The notes under the pieces were generated by a model. That model saw only the letters and a program-made list of their open reading frames with translations, was not told the origin of the DNA and ran no database searches. Made by a program: the position numbers and the translations under genes. Of a stretch of 64,000 nucleotides of DNA, positions 1-8,305 are shown piece by piece. The DNA lies in NCBI RefSeq assembly GCF_000719865.1, contig NZ_JOID01000016.1, positions 186,001 to 250,000 on the forward strand, read 5' to 3'. Numbering within the stretch: the first letter of the stretch is position 1; every line of letters begins with the position of its first letter. This DNA is from Streptomyces albus subsp. albus (lineage in GTDB: Bacteria; Actinomycetota; Actinomycetes; Streptomycetales; Streptomycetaceae).

Positions 1-340
1 GGCGGCTGAGCGCCCGGTTGCCCTGAAGGTGCGGCGCGCGTCCGAGTGCGATGACCTCTTCGACCGTGAAGTCGAGGTCGACGGCGCCGTCCTGGGTCAT
101 GGCCGCGATGATCCGCGCGGATTGGCGCATCGTCAGGCAAGAGAGCTGCCGCTCGCCCACCCGGACGGTTCCGGAGCTGGGGCGGAGTGCGCGGTACACG
201 CACCTGAGGGCGGTGGACTTGCCACTGCCGTTCGGGCCGACCAGGCCCACGACCTGGCCACTCCCCACGTCCAGGGACAGGTCACGCACCAGGCTCTTGC
301 CGTCGGTGACCACCGAGAGCCCGTCAAGTCGGAGGTCCAT
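1..340 (-). CDS. FecE-type ABC transporter ATP-binding protein (partial)
   Basis: This is the ATP-hydrolysing subunit of a metal or metallophore importer. Only the N-terminal 113 residues are inside the window, and the gene runs off the left edge. Translation from the ATG at 340 shows the Walker A motif GPNGSGKST about 35 residues in, followed by a Q-loop (MTQDGAVD) and the start of the helical domain (VEEVIALGR), as in FecE/FhuC/BtuD proteins. It starts one base after the TGA of the upstream permease, so the two are translationally coupled. Signature and Walker B motifs are outside the window. The family call is firm. The substrate is inferred from the Zur-like promoter and the divergent metallophore-like genes. 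Confidence 0.9.
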   Translation of the reverse strand, partial: MDLRLDGLSVVTDGKSLVRDLSLDVGSGQVVGLVGPNGSGKSTALRCVYRALRPSSGTVRVGERQLSCLTMRQSARIIAAMTQDGAVDLDFTVEEVIALGRAPHLQGNRALSR

Positions 341-341
341 C

Positions 342-1484
342 TCACCGGCCTCCGAACAGGTAGCCCCTGCGGCGCATCAGGGTGATGAACACCGGCACCC
401 CGACGAGGGCGGTCACGACGCCCAGGGGCAGCTCGCGCGGGGCCACCAGCGTCCGGGACACCAGGTCGACCCACACCATGAAGATCGCTCCGGCCAGTGG
501 CGCCACGGCCAGCACGCGGGCATGGGTGGCGCCGGCGACCATGCGCACCACGTGGGGCATGACCAGTCCGACGAAGGCGATGGCGCCGCTGACGGCGACC
601 ATCACCCCCGTCACGAGCGAGGCCAGGACGAGCAGGGCCTTGCGGTGCCGGTCGGGGCTGATGCCCAGGCTCGCGGCGGTCTCGTCCCCGAGGGCCAGTA
701 CGTCCAGCGCCCGGCCGTACCGGTACAGCACGACCAGGCCCAGAAGGACGACCGCGGACACGAGCGGGAGCGCGCCCCAGTTCGCGGCACCGAAGCTGCC
801 CATCGTCCAGTACAGGACCATGCCGGCCGCCTCGCTGTCCGGCGCGAAGTAGATGATCAGGCTCATCACCGCCTGGAAGCCCAGCGACATGGCCACGCCC
901 GTCAGAACGAGACGCAGCGGGGAGAGCGCGCCGCGGCTGACAGAGGCGGCGTACACCAGGAGCGACGCGGCCAGGGCCCCGATGAAGGCGCCGGCCGACA
1001 CGGCGTAGACGCCCAGCGCCGCCAGCCCTCCGGTGACCGTGACCGCGACGGCTCCGACGGACGCGCCCGAGGAGACGCCCAGCACGAAGGGGTCGGCGAG
1101 CGCATTGCGCACCATGGCCTGGATGGCCACGCCGATCGCGCTCAGCCCGGCGCCCACGAGCGCCGCGAGCAGCACCCGCGGGGTGCGGATCTGCCAGATG
1201 ATCTGGTACGTGGTCACCTCGTCCGCGGCGATGCGGCCGCCGCTGACAGCCGCCCACAGATAGCGGGCGGTCTCCCCCGGCGTGATCACGGCGGCTCCCA
1301 GGCCGATGGCCACCACGACCGAGGCGAGGAGCACGGCGAACAGAACGGCGCAGGCGAGCATCAGGCCCTTACGGGAGGCGAGCCGGCCCTTCACCCCCGC
1401 GGCGGGTCCGAGGGGTGCCGCGCCGGCCGGCGTATCGGCGCCGCTGCTCGCCGGAGGCGCAGCGGAGATCGTTGGCGGTGACAC
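342..1484 (-). CDS. FecCD-family ABC transporter permease
   Basis: Membrane permease of the type II (BtuC/FecCD) importer class, about 380 aa, which is longer than a usual 330-350 aa member because of a polar N-terminal extension of about 40 residues. The first membrane helix begins at residue 42 (LACAVLFAVLL), and about nine to ten more follow. The conserved FecCD signature blocks TPRVLLAALVGAGLSAIG and DPFVLGVSSGAS are present. The start is the GTG at 1484, preceded by a GGAAGG ribosome site; the frame is closed upstream at 1523. It is the first gene of a leftward operon with the partial ATPase, and a Zur-like box lies about 160 bases upstream. No solute-binding protein gene is visible; it may lie beyond the left edge. 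Confidence 0.9.
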   Translation of the reverse strand: MSPPTISAAPPASSGADTPAGAAPLGPAAGVKGRLASRKGLMLACAVLFAVLLASVVVAIGLGAAVITPGETARYLWAAVSGGRIAADEVTTYQIIWQIRTPRVLLAALVGAGLSAIGVAIQAMVRNALADPFVLGVSSGASVGAVAVTVTGGLAALGVYAVSAGAFIGALAASLLVYAASVSRGALSPLRLVLTGVAMSLGFQAVMSLIIYFAPDSEAAGMVLYWTMGSFGAANWGALPLVSAVVLLGLVVLYRYGRALDVLALGDETAASLGISPDRHRKALLVLASLVTGVMVAVSGAIAFVGLVMPHVVRMVAGATHARVLAVAPLAGAIFMVWVDLVSRTLVAPRELPLGVVTALVGVPVFITLMRRRGYLFGGR

Positions 1485-1645
1485 AGAACTGGGCCTTCCA
1501 GGTCGAACGGAACGTACTCGTCAGGCGCGGGGCGTCCGTCCGGGCGGGCACCGGCACCCCATCGGCTGCGCGGAAGCGGTCCGTTGGGCACGTCGCGCGG
1601 TTCCCCGCGGACTCCGGTCCGGCGGGACAACGCGAGGAGGCTACA

Positions 1646-1660
1646 TGAAAACGATAATCA
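1646..1660. promoter_or_regulatory. Zur-like box 1
   Basis: The 15-base sequence TGAAAACGATAATCA has the 7-1-7 pseudo-palindromic layout and AT-rich character of Streptomyces Zur operators (typical form TGAAAATGATTTTCA). It is placed to control the leftward ABC permease operon. It matches box 2, read on the other strand, at 13 of 15 bases. The iron regulator DmdR1 of Streptomyces recognises a quite different motif (TTAGGTTAGGCTCACCTAA), so zinc control is the better guess. The assignment rests on motif shape only. Confidence 0.6.
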
Positions 1661-1719
1661 CTGCTATCTCTTCGATGCGACGCTCCCGCCGCACCAACTG
1701 AGTGGGCATCAGACGATGT

Positions 1720-1734
1720 TGACAATCGTTTTCA
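1720..1734. promoter_or_regulatory. Zur-like box 2
   Basis: TGACAATCGTTTTCA lies 55 bases before the start of the PLP-enzyme gene. Its reverse complement, TGAAAACGATTGTCA, repeats box 1 with two changes. The two boxes face each other with 59 bases between them, one for each divergent operon. This suggests that import and the rightward genes are induced together when zinc (or a related metal) is scarce. Confidence 0.6.
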
Positions 1735-1788
1735 ATATGATGGATGCTGCTCGCGCTCCACGACGCCGCCTGACCAGGAGGACAAGCC

Positions 1789-2838
1789 ATGCATGAGCAC
1801 ATAGCCGAGGCCGTCAAGGAACCGGACGTCGTGACCGTGCCGCCGGGCGCGATCTGCCTGCGCTTCGAGACGATGAAGCTGTACTCGGCTCTCGGCGCCG
1901 TACGCCACCTGCTGGAGAGCGGACAGGTCGTGCCCGGTGACACCCTCGTCGACAGCTCCAGCGGCATCTACGCCCACGCGCTCGCCCTGGCCTGCCACCG
2001 CTACGGCCTCAACTGCCACATCGTCGGCTCGACAACGGTCGACCGCACCCTCCGTGTCCAGCTGGAGATCCTCGGCGCCACGCTGGAGCAGGTCCGGCCC
2101 TCCCGGAACCTGCGCCTGGACCAGAACCTGCGCGTCGAGCGGATCGCGGAACTGCTGCGCGAGAACCCGCACTACCACTGGATGCGGCAGTACCACGATG
2201 CCATCCATTACCTGGGGTACCGAGACGTCGCCGACCTCATCCGCAAGGCGGTCCCGGAAAGCCCGTTGTCGCTCGTCGGGGGCGTGGGCACCGGGGCGTC
2301 CACCGGCGCCATCGCCACCTGCCTGCGCGAGGCGGGCCGGGACGTGCGGCTCATCGGTGTGCAGCCGTTCGGCAGCGTCACCTTCGGCGCCGAGCACGTC
2401 TCCGACCCGGACATGATCATCGCCGGTATCGGCAGCTCCATCCCGTTCCGGAACGTCCGGCACGAGCTGTACGACCGCATCCACTGGGTGAACTTCGACT
2501 ACGCCATGTCCGGAGCCGTCGAACTCCTGCGTGCCAGCGGCATCTTCGCCGGCCTGTCGGCAGGAGCCGCGTATCTCGCCACGCTGTGGGAGCGGGAGCG
2601 CCACACCGACAGGACGTACGTCTTCCTCGCCGCCGACACCGGGCACCGGTACGTGGACAGCGCCTACGCCCACCACCGCGACGCCGTGGGCCTCGGATCG
2701 ATGCGGCCCCATGAGATCACGGCGCGGGACGAGCTGAAACACCCGTGGTCGGCGATGGACTGGCCGCCGGCACCCGCCGGGCACCCCGGGCTCCCGGCGC
2801 TCCCCCACCGGGCGGAGCGGCTCGCCGGCCTTCCCTGA
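1789..2838 (+). CDS. PLP-dependent cysteine-synthase-fold enzyme, atypical
   Basis: Predicted fold-type II pyridoxal-phosphate enzyme (349 aa), cytoplasmic. A phosphate-binding loop GGVGTGASTG (residues 164-173) and a substrate-loop equivalent SSSG (56-59, in place of TSGN) are clear. The usual catalytic block GSxKDR is absent. The aligned stretch reads FETMKLYSALGA, and Lys30 is the only nearby candidate Schiff-base lysine, so the reaction is probably not ordinary cysteine synthesis. Relatives such as SbnA make diaminopropionate precursors for metallophores; that role here is inference from the Zur-like box, the chelation-domain gene and the exporter downstream. The start is ATG 1789 with AGGAGG at 1776-1781. 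It is the first gene of a three-gene operon. Confidence 0.75.
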   Translation: MHEHIAEAVKEPDVVTVPPGAICLRFETMKLYSALGAVRHLLESGQVVPGDTLVDSSSGIYAHALALACHRYGLNCHIVGSTTVDRTLRVQLEILGATLEQVRPSRNLRLDQNLRVERIAELLRENPHYHWMRQYHDAIHYLGYRDVADLIRKAVPESPLSLVGGVGTGASTGAIATCLREAGRDVRLIGVQPFGSVTFGAEHVSDPDMIIAGIGSSIPFRNVRHELYDRIHWVNFDYAMSGAVELLRASGIFAGLSAGAAYLATLWERERHTDRTYVFLAADTGHRYVDSAYAHHRDAVGLGSMRPHEITARDELKHPWSAMDWPPAPAGHPGLPALPHRAERLAGLP

Positions 2839-2878
2839 CCTCCCTCCCTTTCGTCAACACCCCCGAGAAGGAACCGCC

Positions 2879-3700
2879 ATGCCTCCCTCACAGCCGTCCT
2901 CCGTATCCGAACTCCGGCAGGCCGTCCTCGACGGCGCCTTCGGCCCGCCTCCCCGGGAACTGACCGTCACCAGCGTCTTCTGGCTCCACCACACCACCCG
3001 GCTCGCCGGCGGCCGGGTCACCTACCGCAACAGCTACCTGCTGATGAGGTCCGGCGACGCCTTCGGCGCCTGCGCCTTCGAAGCGGGCGAGGTCGCCCCC
3101 GGCTTCTGCGCCGACGCCTCCGGGCACACCCTCGACACGCTCATCCGGCACGACTCGGCGCCGGTGCGCATCGCCGCGCTCGACGCCTACCTCGGACGGG
3201 TACAGCCGCACCGCGGCGCCGTGAACGCCGAGACCGTCACCCTGCCCACCGGAACGCCGGAGGAGCGCGCGCGGGCCAGGGACGCGGCCGTCGCCGGGCT
3301 CCTCGACATCGCGCCCGGGGCGAAGGTCGCCCTCATCGGCGTCGTCAACCCGCTCGTCGCCGCGATACGCGAGCAGGGCGGTGTCCCGCTCCCCTGCGAC
3401 TTCAATCTGCGCACCACCAACTGGGGCGACCCGGTCACCGACGACATGAAGCAGGTGCTCGCCGGGGCGGACGCCGTGGTCGCCACCGGCATGACCCTCG
3501 GCAACGGCAGCTTCGACGAGATCCTCGGACACTGCCGCGAGCAGGGACTCCCTCTGGTGGTGTACGCCCAGACCGGCAGCGCCGTCGCGCGCGCCTTCCT
3601 GGGCGCCGGCGTGACCGCGCTGTCCGCCGAACCCTTCCCCTTCTCCCAGTTCAGCGCCGACGCCACCGCGCTGTACCGGTACCGGGCGGTGCGGGCATGA
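2879..3700 (+). CDS. DUF4213/DUF364 (putative heavy-metal chelation) protein
   Basis: A 273-aa protein with an N-terminal DUF4213-like part (SVFWLHHTTRL, residues 30-42) and a Rossmann-like DUF364 part. The DUF364 pattern is visible as GAKVALIGVVNPLVAAIREQ (about 145-165), GADAVVATGMTLGNGSFDEIL (about 197-217) and LVVYAQTGSAVARAFLGAGV (about 224-243). Pfam describes this pair as putative heavy-metal chelation domains, and relatives sit beside metal ABC transporters. It may bind metal or act on a chelator; the biochemical role is unknown. It lies 40 bases after the PLP gene with an AGAAGGA ribosome site, and its stop overlaps the start of the MFS gene (ATGA), which indicates co-translation. 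Confidence 0.72.
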   Translation: MPPSQPSSVSELRQAVLDGAFGPPPRELTVTSVFWLHHTTRLAGGRVTYRNSYLLMRSGDAFGACAFEAGEVAPGFCADASGHTLDTLIRHDSAPVRIAALDAYLGRVQPHRGAVNAETVTLPTGTPEERARARDAAVAGLLDIAPGAKVALIGVVNPLVAAIREQGGVPLPCDFNLRTTNWGDPVTDDMKQVLAGADAVVATGMTLGNGSFDEILGHCREQGLPLVVYAQTGSAVARAFLGAGVTALSAEPFPFSQFSADATALYRYRAVRA

Positions 3701-5046
3701 GCCGCGAGACCCAGGGCACGGCGGCCTCCCCCGGGGCTCCCGCCGAGGCCGCCGGCACGGCCATGGGGCGGGCTGTGACGGACGGCGGAGGCGTACCGGG
3801 TGACGGAGCCGTACCGGGTGACGGAGCCGTACCGGGCGATCTGAGGATGACCCGCCTCCTCTGGCCGTTCATGCTCGCCTCGGCCGTCGGGCTGGTGCCC
3901 TTCACCGTCTACAGCACCTTCCTCGTGCCCATCGCACACGCGGCCGACGGCGGCGTCGCCGCGCTCGGCCAGCTGCGGGGCCTCGGCGGGCTCGCGGCCC
4001 TGGCCGTGGGCACCGCGCTGGCACCGCTGATCGACCGCGTGCGCAGGGAATGGGCGGCCGCGTGCGGACTCGCCGTCCTGGCCGTCTCCGCCGCGCTGGG
4101 CGCGAGCGGTGACTTCCTGATGCTGGCGGCCTTCTGCCTGCTCGTCGGCGCCGGCACGGCGGTACTGAACCCGGCGCTCACGGCGGCCGCCGCCGACCGC
4201 TTCGACAACGACGCCGCCGCGGGCCGCGCGGCGACCCTGATCACCGCCACGCAGTCACTGACGGCCCTCCTCGCGGCGCCGCTCGTCGCCCTGCCGGCCC
4301 TGCTGTGGGGCTGGCAGGGCGACCTGTGGGCCATCGCCGCGATCTCGTCCCTGCTGGCCCTGTATTTCCTCCTCCGGGGCCGCCGTCGCCACGCCGCGGA
4401 CGGTGCGGCCGCCACGCCGGCGGACCGGGTGGAGAAGCCGGGATACCTGGAGTCGTTCCGGCTGCTGGGAGCCCTGCCCGGAGTGATCCCGCTGCTGCTG
4501 GTCGCCATGCTGCGGACGGCTGCCTTCATGGGCTATCTCGCCTACCTCGCCGCCTTCTACGACGAACGCTTCGGCCTGGCGCCCGAGACCTTCGCGATCG
4601 TGTGGACGCTCAGCGGCACGTCGTTCTTCCTCGGGAACCTGTTCGCCGGCCGGCTGCTGAGTGCACAGCGGACGAGGATCTCCGGCGAACACCTGATGGC
4701 GCTGGCCCTGCTGGTGGCGCTGTCCGCCCTGGTCGGCGTCTTCTTCGCGGAGTCGCTGTTCCTCGCCCTTCCGCTGACGGCGCTGGTCGGCGCGGGACAC
4801 GCGACGGTGGCGGCCTGCGTCACCACACTCCTCGTCCACCGCTGCGGCTCCCTGCGGGGCACGGCGCTGGGCGTCAACGCCGCCGGTATGAGCTTCGGCG
4901 TCTTCCTCGGGGCCGGGCTCGGGGGCGTGGGGCTCGCGCTCGGCGGATACCCCGGTACGGCGGCGGCGCTGGGCGGGCCGACCCTCGTGGCACTCGTCCT
5001 CGCCCGGGTGGTGGCCCGGTCCGCTCCTCCGCCCACGACGGACTGA
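3697..5046 (+). CDS. MFS transporter (probable metallophore exporter)
   Basis: Major facilitator superfamily protein of 449 aa with about 12 membrane helices starting near residue 53 (LLWPFMLASAVGLVPF). A positively charged cytoplasmic loop (RGRRRHAADG) marks the centre. The N-terminal tail of about 50 residues holds a short repeat, PGDGAV x2.7, encoded by an 18-base tandem repeat; it is unlikely to be part of the transport core. The start ATG overlaps the TGA of the preceding gene by four bases. As last gene of a Zur-boxed operon with an enzyme and a chelation-domain protein, its likely job is export of the small molecule made by them, by analogy with CntE-type exporters. Substrate unproven. 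Confidence 0.85.
   Translation: MSRETQGTAASPGAPAEAAGTAMGRAVTDGGGVPGDGAVPGDGAVPGDLRMTRLLWPFMLASAVGLVPFTVYSTFLVPIAHAADGGVAALGQLRGLGGLAALAVGTALAPLIDRVRREWAAACGLAVLAVSAALGASGDFLMLAAFCLLVGAGTAVLNPALTAAAADRFDNDAAAGRAATLITATQSLTALLAAPLVALPALLWGWQGDLWAIAAISSLLALYFLLRGRRRHAADGAAATPADRVEKPGYLESFRLLGALPGVIPLLLVAMLRTAAFMGYLAYLAAFYDERFGLAPETFAIVWTLSGTSFFLGNLFAGRLLSAQRTRISGEHLMALALLVALSALVGVFFAESLFLALPLTALVGAGHATVAACVTTLLVHRCGSLRGTALGVNAAGMSFGVFLGAGLGGVGLALGGYPGTAAALGGPTLVALVLARVVARSAPPPTTD
3793..3840 (+). repeat. 18-bp tandem repeat inside the MFS N-terminus
   Basis: The unit GTACCGGGTGACGGAGCC occurs twice perfectly (3793-3810, 3811-3828), followed by a partial third copy (3829-3840). It keeps the reading frame and encodes the PGDGAV repeat. 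It is a likely site of length variation between strains. Confidence 0.9.
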
Positions 5047-5152
5047 GACCCCGTCGCACGCCCGGCGCACGGCACGCGCCGCCACCGGGCCGGGGAGCGG
5101 AGGGCGCGCCGGAGGGGACGCAGGGAGGACGGACGGTGCCACGCCGCATACG

Positions 5153-6070
5153 ATGGCCCGTATGGGTGATGTGCTGGCCGGTTTTCACACCGTCTGGGAG
5201 TTCGACACGGACTCCGTGCTCATCCGCTTCGAACGGGGGATCCGCACGCCGAGACTCTTCCACGTGCTCGGCGAGCGACGCGTCCCGTACGAGGCGCTGT
5301 CGGCCGTGGAGCTGGCTCCCGGCAGAAAGGGAACGGTGGTGCTGCGGGCCGTGCCCCGGCCGGGCGCCGACCCGCTGATGGACGCGGCGGGCGGGCAGCT
5401 CAAGGAGGGCTCGGACCCCTACCGGCTGGTGCTGCCCGCCGAGCGCGAACTCCTCGCCGAGTACTACGCGGACGAGGTGCGCTCCGCCCTCGGCCCGGAC
5501 GCCGCCGACCCCGCCTCCTGCCATCTGGTCGCCGCCCCTCCGCCGCCGCTCAGCTTCAAGGCGTACGACGGCAAGGCCGCCTTCGACGGCCGGAACGTCA
5601 CCTTCCGCTGGTTCTGGACCGGCGCCTCCTCCACCAAGTGGAAGGCCGGGGACCAGACGTTCCCGGTGGGCGAGCTGGAGGGCGTCGAATGGCGCTCCCC
5701 GGAGGTCTTCGACGGCCATCTGCGGCTGCTGCGCCGGGGCGCGGAGCGCGCGGCGCCGGGCGACGCCGACCAGGACCCGGCGGCGGTGGTCTTCGGGCTC
5801 GGCTACGGGCTCGTGCACGAGTCGCTGCCGTTCGCGGCCTCGGTGCTGGAGGCCGTCAAGGCCGCCGAACCGGCCCGCCCGGACTGCCCCGGCGGCCCGG
5901 GGCGCCGCACCGCCGTCCCTGTCCTCACCGCCGGGGCCCCGGCGCAGGCCCGCCCGGACCCGGCCGACGTCGCCGACCGCATACGCCACCTCGGGGCGCT
6001 GCACGACTCGGGGCTGCTCACGGACGACGAGTTCACCTCGAAGAAGGCGGAGCTGCTCGCGGAGCTGTGA
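5153..6070 (+). CDS. DUF4429 / SHOCT domain protein
   Basis: A 305-aa cytoplasmic protein. Two tandem DUF4429-type beta-rich units are seen: VWEFDTDSVLIRFERG...RVPYEALSAVEL (residues 14-70), then AFDGRNVTFRWFWTG...FPVGELEGVEWR (about 140-185). It ends in a SHOCT motif (IRHLGALHDSGLLTDDEFTSKKAELLAEL). The function is unknown; SHOCT domains are short oligomerisation or nucleic-acid-associated modules. ATG 5153 is the longest start; ATG 5162 (MGDVLAG) fits the family N-terminus equally well. It appears to be a single-gene unit. Confidence 0.85.
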   Translation: MARMGDVLAGFHTVWEFDTDSVLIRFERGIRTPRLFHVLGERRVPYEALSAVELAPGRKGTVVLRAVPRPGADPLMDAAGGQLKEGSDPYRLVLPAERELLAEYYADEVRSALGPDAADPASCHLVAAPPPPLSFKAYDGKAAFDGRNVTFRWFWTGASSTKWKAGDQTFPVGELEGVEWRSPEVFDGHLRLLRRGAERAAPGDADQDPAAVVFGLGYGLVHESLPFAASVLEAVKAAEPARPDCPGGPGRRTAVPVLTAGAPAQARPDPADVADRIRHLGALHDSGLLTDDEFTSKKAELLAEL

Positions 6071-6111
6071 CCCGGCCGGCCGTGGGCCCGGCCGGGCGTC
6101 GGCCCGGCCGG
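6071..6111 (+). terminator. possible GC-rich terminator
   Basis: Directly after the DUF4429 stop, three copies of CCCGGCCGG can pair in several alternative hairpins. There is no T-tract, which is normal for Streptomyces. The remaining 250 bases up to the ABC gene show nothing else I can identify. Confidence 0.35.
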
Positions 6112-6364
6112 TGAGTCCGACCTGCGACCGGGCCGACGGCGCCCCGGGAGACCCCGGGCGCCGCCGACCCCGCGGTCAGCCGGCCGCGGCCGGGAACGTG
6201 CCGATGCCGACGGTCACCACTTGCGGTGCCGGTGGTCGGACCGCACGCCCCGGGCGCTCGGTTCCTCACCCGGGTCGGCGGCCCTTGCCGCCTCCGGCCG
6301 GCAGGCGGCTCGCCGCCTGCCGGGAAGCCGCGGGCCTCACCCAGCGGGAGCCGGCAGCGGGTGA

Positions 6365-7048
6365 TCAGCGGGGTGCGGTGAGGAGGCGCAGGCGCCCGTC
6401 GTGGACTTCGGCGATCCGGTCGGCGGCGGTGAGGTGGGTGCGGTCGTGGGTGACCAGGACGGTGGCGGTGGCCCGCTGGTGGGTGAGGCGGGTGATGAGG
6501 TCGATGACGGCGGCGCCGCGCTCGTGGTCGAGGGCGCTGGTGGGCTCGTCGACGAGGAGGACGGTGGGGTCGTTCATCAGAGCGCGGGCGATGTTGACGC
6601 GCTGGCGCTGGCCGCCGGAGAGCTGGTGGGGGCGGCGGCCGGCCTGGTCGGTCAGGCCGACGGCTTCGAGGAGCTCCATGGCCCGGTTCCGGGCGGTGCG
6701 GGGCCCGCGGCCGTCGATCCGGGCCATGACCTGGAGTTGTTCGGCGGCGGTGAGGGAGGGCAGCAGGTTGGGCTGCTGGAAGACGATGCCGATCTTGTGG
6801 CGGCGCAGCTCGGTCAGTGCGCTGCGGGTCATGCCGGTGGTGGGGGTGCCGTCGACCGTGACGGTGCCGGTGTCGGGGGCGGTGAGGGTGGCGGCGACGG
6901 CCAGCAGGCTGGACTTGCCGGAGCCGGAGGGTCCGACGACGGCGGTCAGGCTGCCTCGGGGCACATCGAGGCTGACCCGGTCGAGGGCGGTCAGGCGGGT
7001 GTCGCCGTCGGGGTAGGTGAGGGTGATGCCGGTCAGGTTCAGGCTCAT
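6365..7048 (-). CDS. ABC transporter ATP-binding protein (LolD/MacB type)
   Basis: A 227-aa ATPase partner of an FtsX-like permease. The motifs are complete and well placed: Walker A GPSGSGKSS (about 39-47), Q-loop FQQPN, signature LSGGQRQRVNIARAL, Walker B VLLVDEPTSALD and the H-loop VTHD. This is the length and order of LolD/YknY proteins, which power extrusion of lipopeptides, antibiotics or lipoproteins. The ATG at 7048 overlaps the permease stop by four bases. The divergent sensor kinase and regulator probably control this transporter, as in BceRS/BceAB-like arrangements, but the kinase here is of the NarL-type family. Confidence 0.92.
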   Translation of the reverse strand: MSLNLTGITLTYPDGDTRLTALDRVSLDVPRGSLTAVVGPSGSGKSSLLAVAATLTAPDTGTVTVDGTPTTGMTRSALTELRRHKIGIVFQQPNLLPSLTAAEQLQVMARIDGRGPRTARNRAMELLEAVGLTDQAGRRPHQLSGGQRQRVNIARALMNDPTVLLVDEPTSALDHERGAAVIDLITRLTHQRATATVLVTHDRTHLTAADRIAEVHDGRLRLLTAPR

Positions 7049-8133
7049 CGGGCGCTCCCCAGGGCGGTCAGCGGGTCGACGGAGGTGATGCGGCGGATGG
7101 ACAGGGCTGCTCCGAGAACGCCGAGGAGGATCATCACGGCGGCCGGGAGCAGGACGGTGGTGGGCGTGAGGAGGAACGGCACGGCGGAGCCGGCCACGAG
7201 CGCTCCCACGGCGGCGGCGATGCCGGTGCCGAGCAGGGTGCCGCCGGCGAGCAGGACGACGGCCTGGCCGAGGGCGTCCTTGAGGAGGGTGGTGGTGGAG
7301 GCGCCCAGGGCCTTGAGAACGGCGATGTCGCCGCTGCGCTGGATGGTCCAGACGGTGAAGAAGGCCCCGATGACGAGGGCGGAGATGGCGAACAGGAAGC
7401 CGCGCATCAGTTGCAGGGAGCCGTTTTCGGAGGTGTAGGAGCCGATCGCGGACAGCGAGTCGCCGATGGAGACCGTCCTGGTACCGGCCTGCTGGTCCGT
7501 GGCCTCGGTATCGGCCTCGGAGGTGGTGTTCAGGGCGATGACGGTGGCGGTCGGGCCCTGGCCGCCGCCGGTGGGCGGCGCGGACTTCCGCCAGATGCGC
7601 AGGCTGGTCCAGACGACCGGAGTGTGGCTGTAGTGGGCGTCGCCCTTGATGGCGGCCACCTTCAACCGCCGGCCTGCCAGCGTCAGGGAGTCGCCGGGCC
7701 TCACGCCGAGGACCTCGGCGGCCGCGGTGGACAGCACCACCGCGCTGCCACTGATCTTGTCGCTGTCCGGGGCGAGGCGGGAGCCGGGCTCGACGCCGAA
7801 GGCCGAGACCCCGGTGCTCCGGTCCCCGGCGGTGGCCTTCGTGGTGGTGATCCCCAGCGGTTCCGCGCTCTCGACGCCGGGCGCCTCGGACCACTGCCGC
7901 CACTGCCGCTCCCTGACGGTCGAGTTGGAGTACGACAGGTCCTGACCGCCGCCGGGAGCCTGGAACGCGATCTTGTCGGCGGGCAGTCCCGTGATCGCGG
8001 AGATGTTCTGCCGGCCCAGTCCGGCCGTCAGCCCGGACAGCAGTCCGACCAGCAGGGTGATCAGTACGACGACGGTTCCCATCAGGGCGAAGCGCCCCTT
8101 GGCGAACTTCAGGTCTCTCCAGGCGACGAACAC
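7045..8133 (-). CDS. FtsX-like ABC transporter permease
   Basis: A 362-aa MacB/FtsX-type permease: an N-terminal membrane helix (ALMGTVVVLITLLVGLLSGL), a periplasm-facing MacB-PCD domain of about 200 residues, then three C-terminal helices (LFAISALVIGAFFTVWTIQ; a second around VVLLAGGTLLGTGIAAAVGAL; a third around LLPAAVMILLGVLGAAL). It ends with the SVDPLTALGSAR tail typical of the family. I place the start at GTG 8133 (FVAWRDLKFAKGRF), where homologues begin, with AAAGGA upstream. An in-frame extension to 8247 is possible but adds unconserved sequence. It forms a complex with the adjacent ATPase. The substrate is unknown. Confidence 0.9.
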   Translation of the reverse strand: MFVAWRDLKFAKGRFALMGTVVVLITLLVGLLSGLTAGLGRQNISAITGLPADKIAFQAPGGGQDLSYSNSTVRERQWRQWSEAPGVESAEPLGITTTKATAGDRSTGVSAFGVEPGSRLAPDSDKISGSAVVLSTAAAEVLGVRPGDSLTLAGRRLKVAAIKGDAHYSHTPVVWTSLRIWRKSAPPTGGGQGPTATVIALNTTSEADTEATDQQAGTRTVSIGDSLSAIGSYTSENGSLQLMRGFLFAISALVIGAFFTVWTIQRSGDIAVLKALGASTTTLLKDALGQAVVLLAGGTLLGTGIAAAVGALVAGSAVPFLLTPTTVLLPAAVMILLGVLGAALSIRRITSVDPLTALGSAR

Positions 8134-8264
8134 GGCCGTGGTCTGTCCTTTCCGGCGGCGGAAGCGGTGTGGCTCCACCATCGCGGCCGGCCCGCCGTGT
8201 GCGCGTCCGGCGCAGGACGGCACTTCGCGGGCCGGAAGACGGCACACGGGTTCTCACTTTCGAT

Positions 8265-8288
8265 GGAGGCCGCGGGGCGCCGGCCTCC
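8265..8288. promoter_or_regulatory. inverted repeat before the histidine kinase gene
   Basis: A perfect 8-base inverted repeat, GGAGGCCG (8265-8272) and CGGCCTCC (8281-8288), with an 8-base loop, ends 17 bases before the kinase GTG. It could be the operator of the NarL-type regulator in the divergent promoter region (8134-8305) or a leader hairpin. Confidence 0.45.
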
Positions 8289-8305
8289 GTAGCCTGGGAC
8301 GCACT

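Noticed and set aside
1485..1640. A solute-binding protein gene between the FecCD permease and the Zur-like box
   Set aside because: The gap is only about 155 bases and no lipoprotein signal is encoded; the binding protein may be beyond the left edge.
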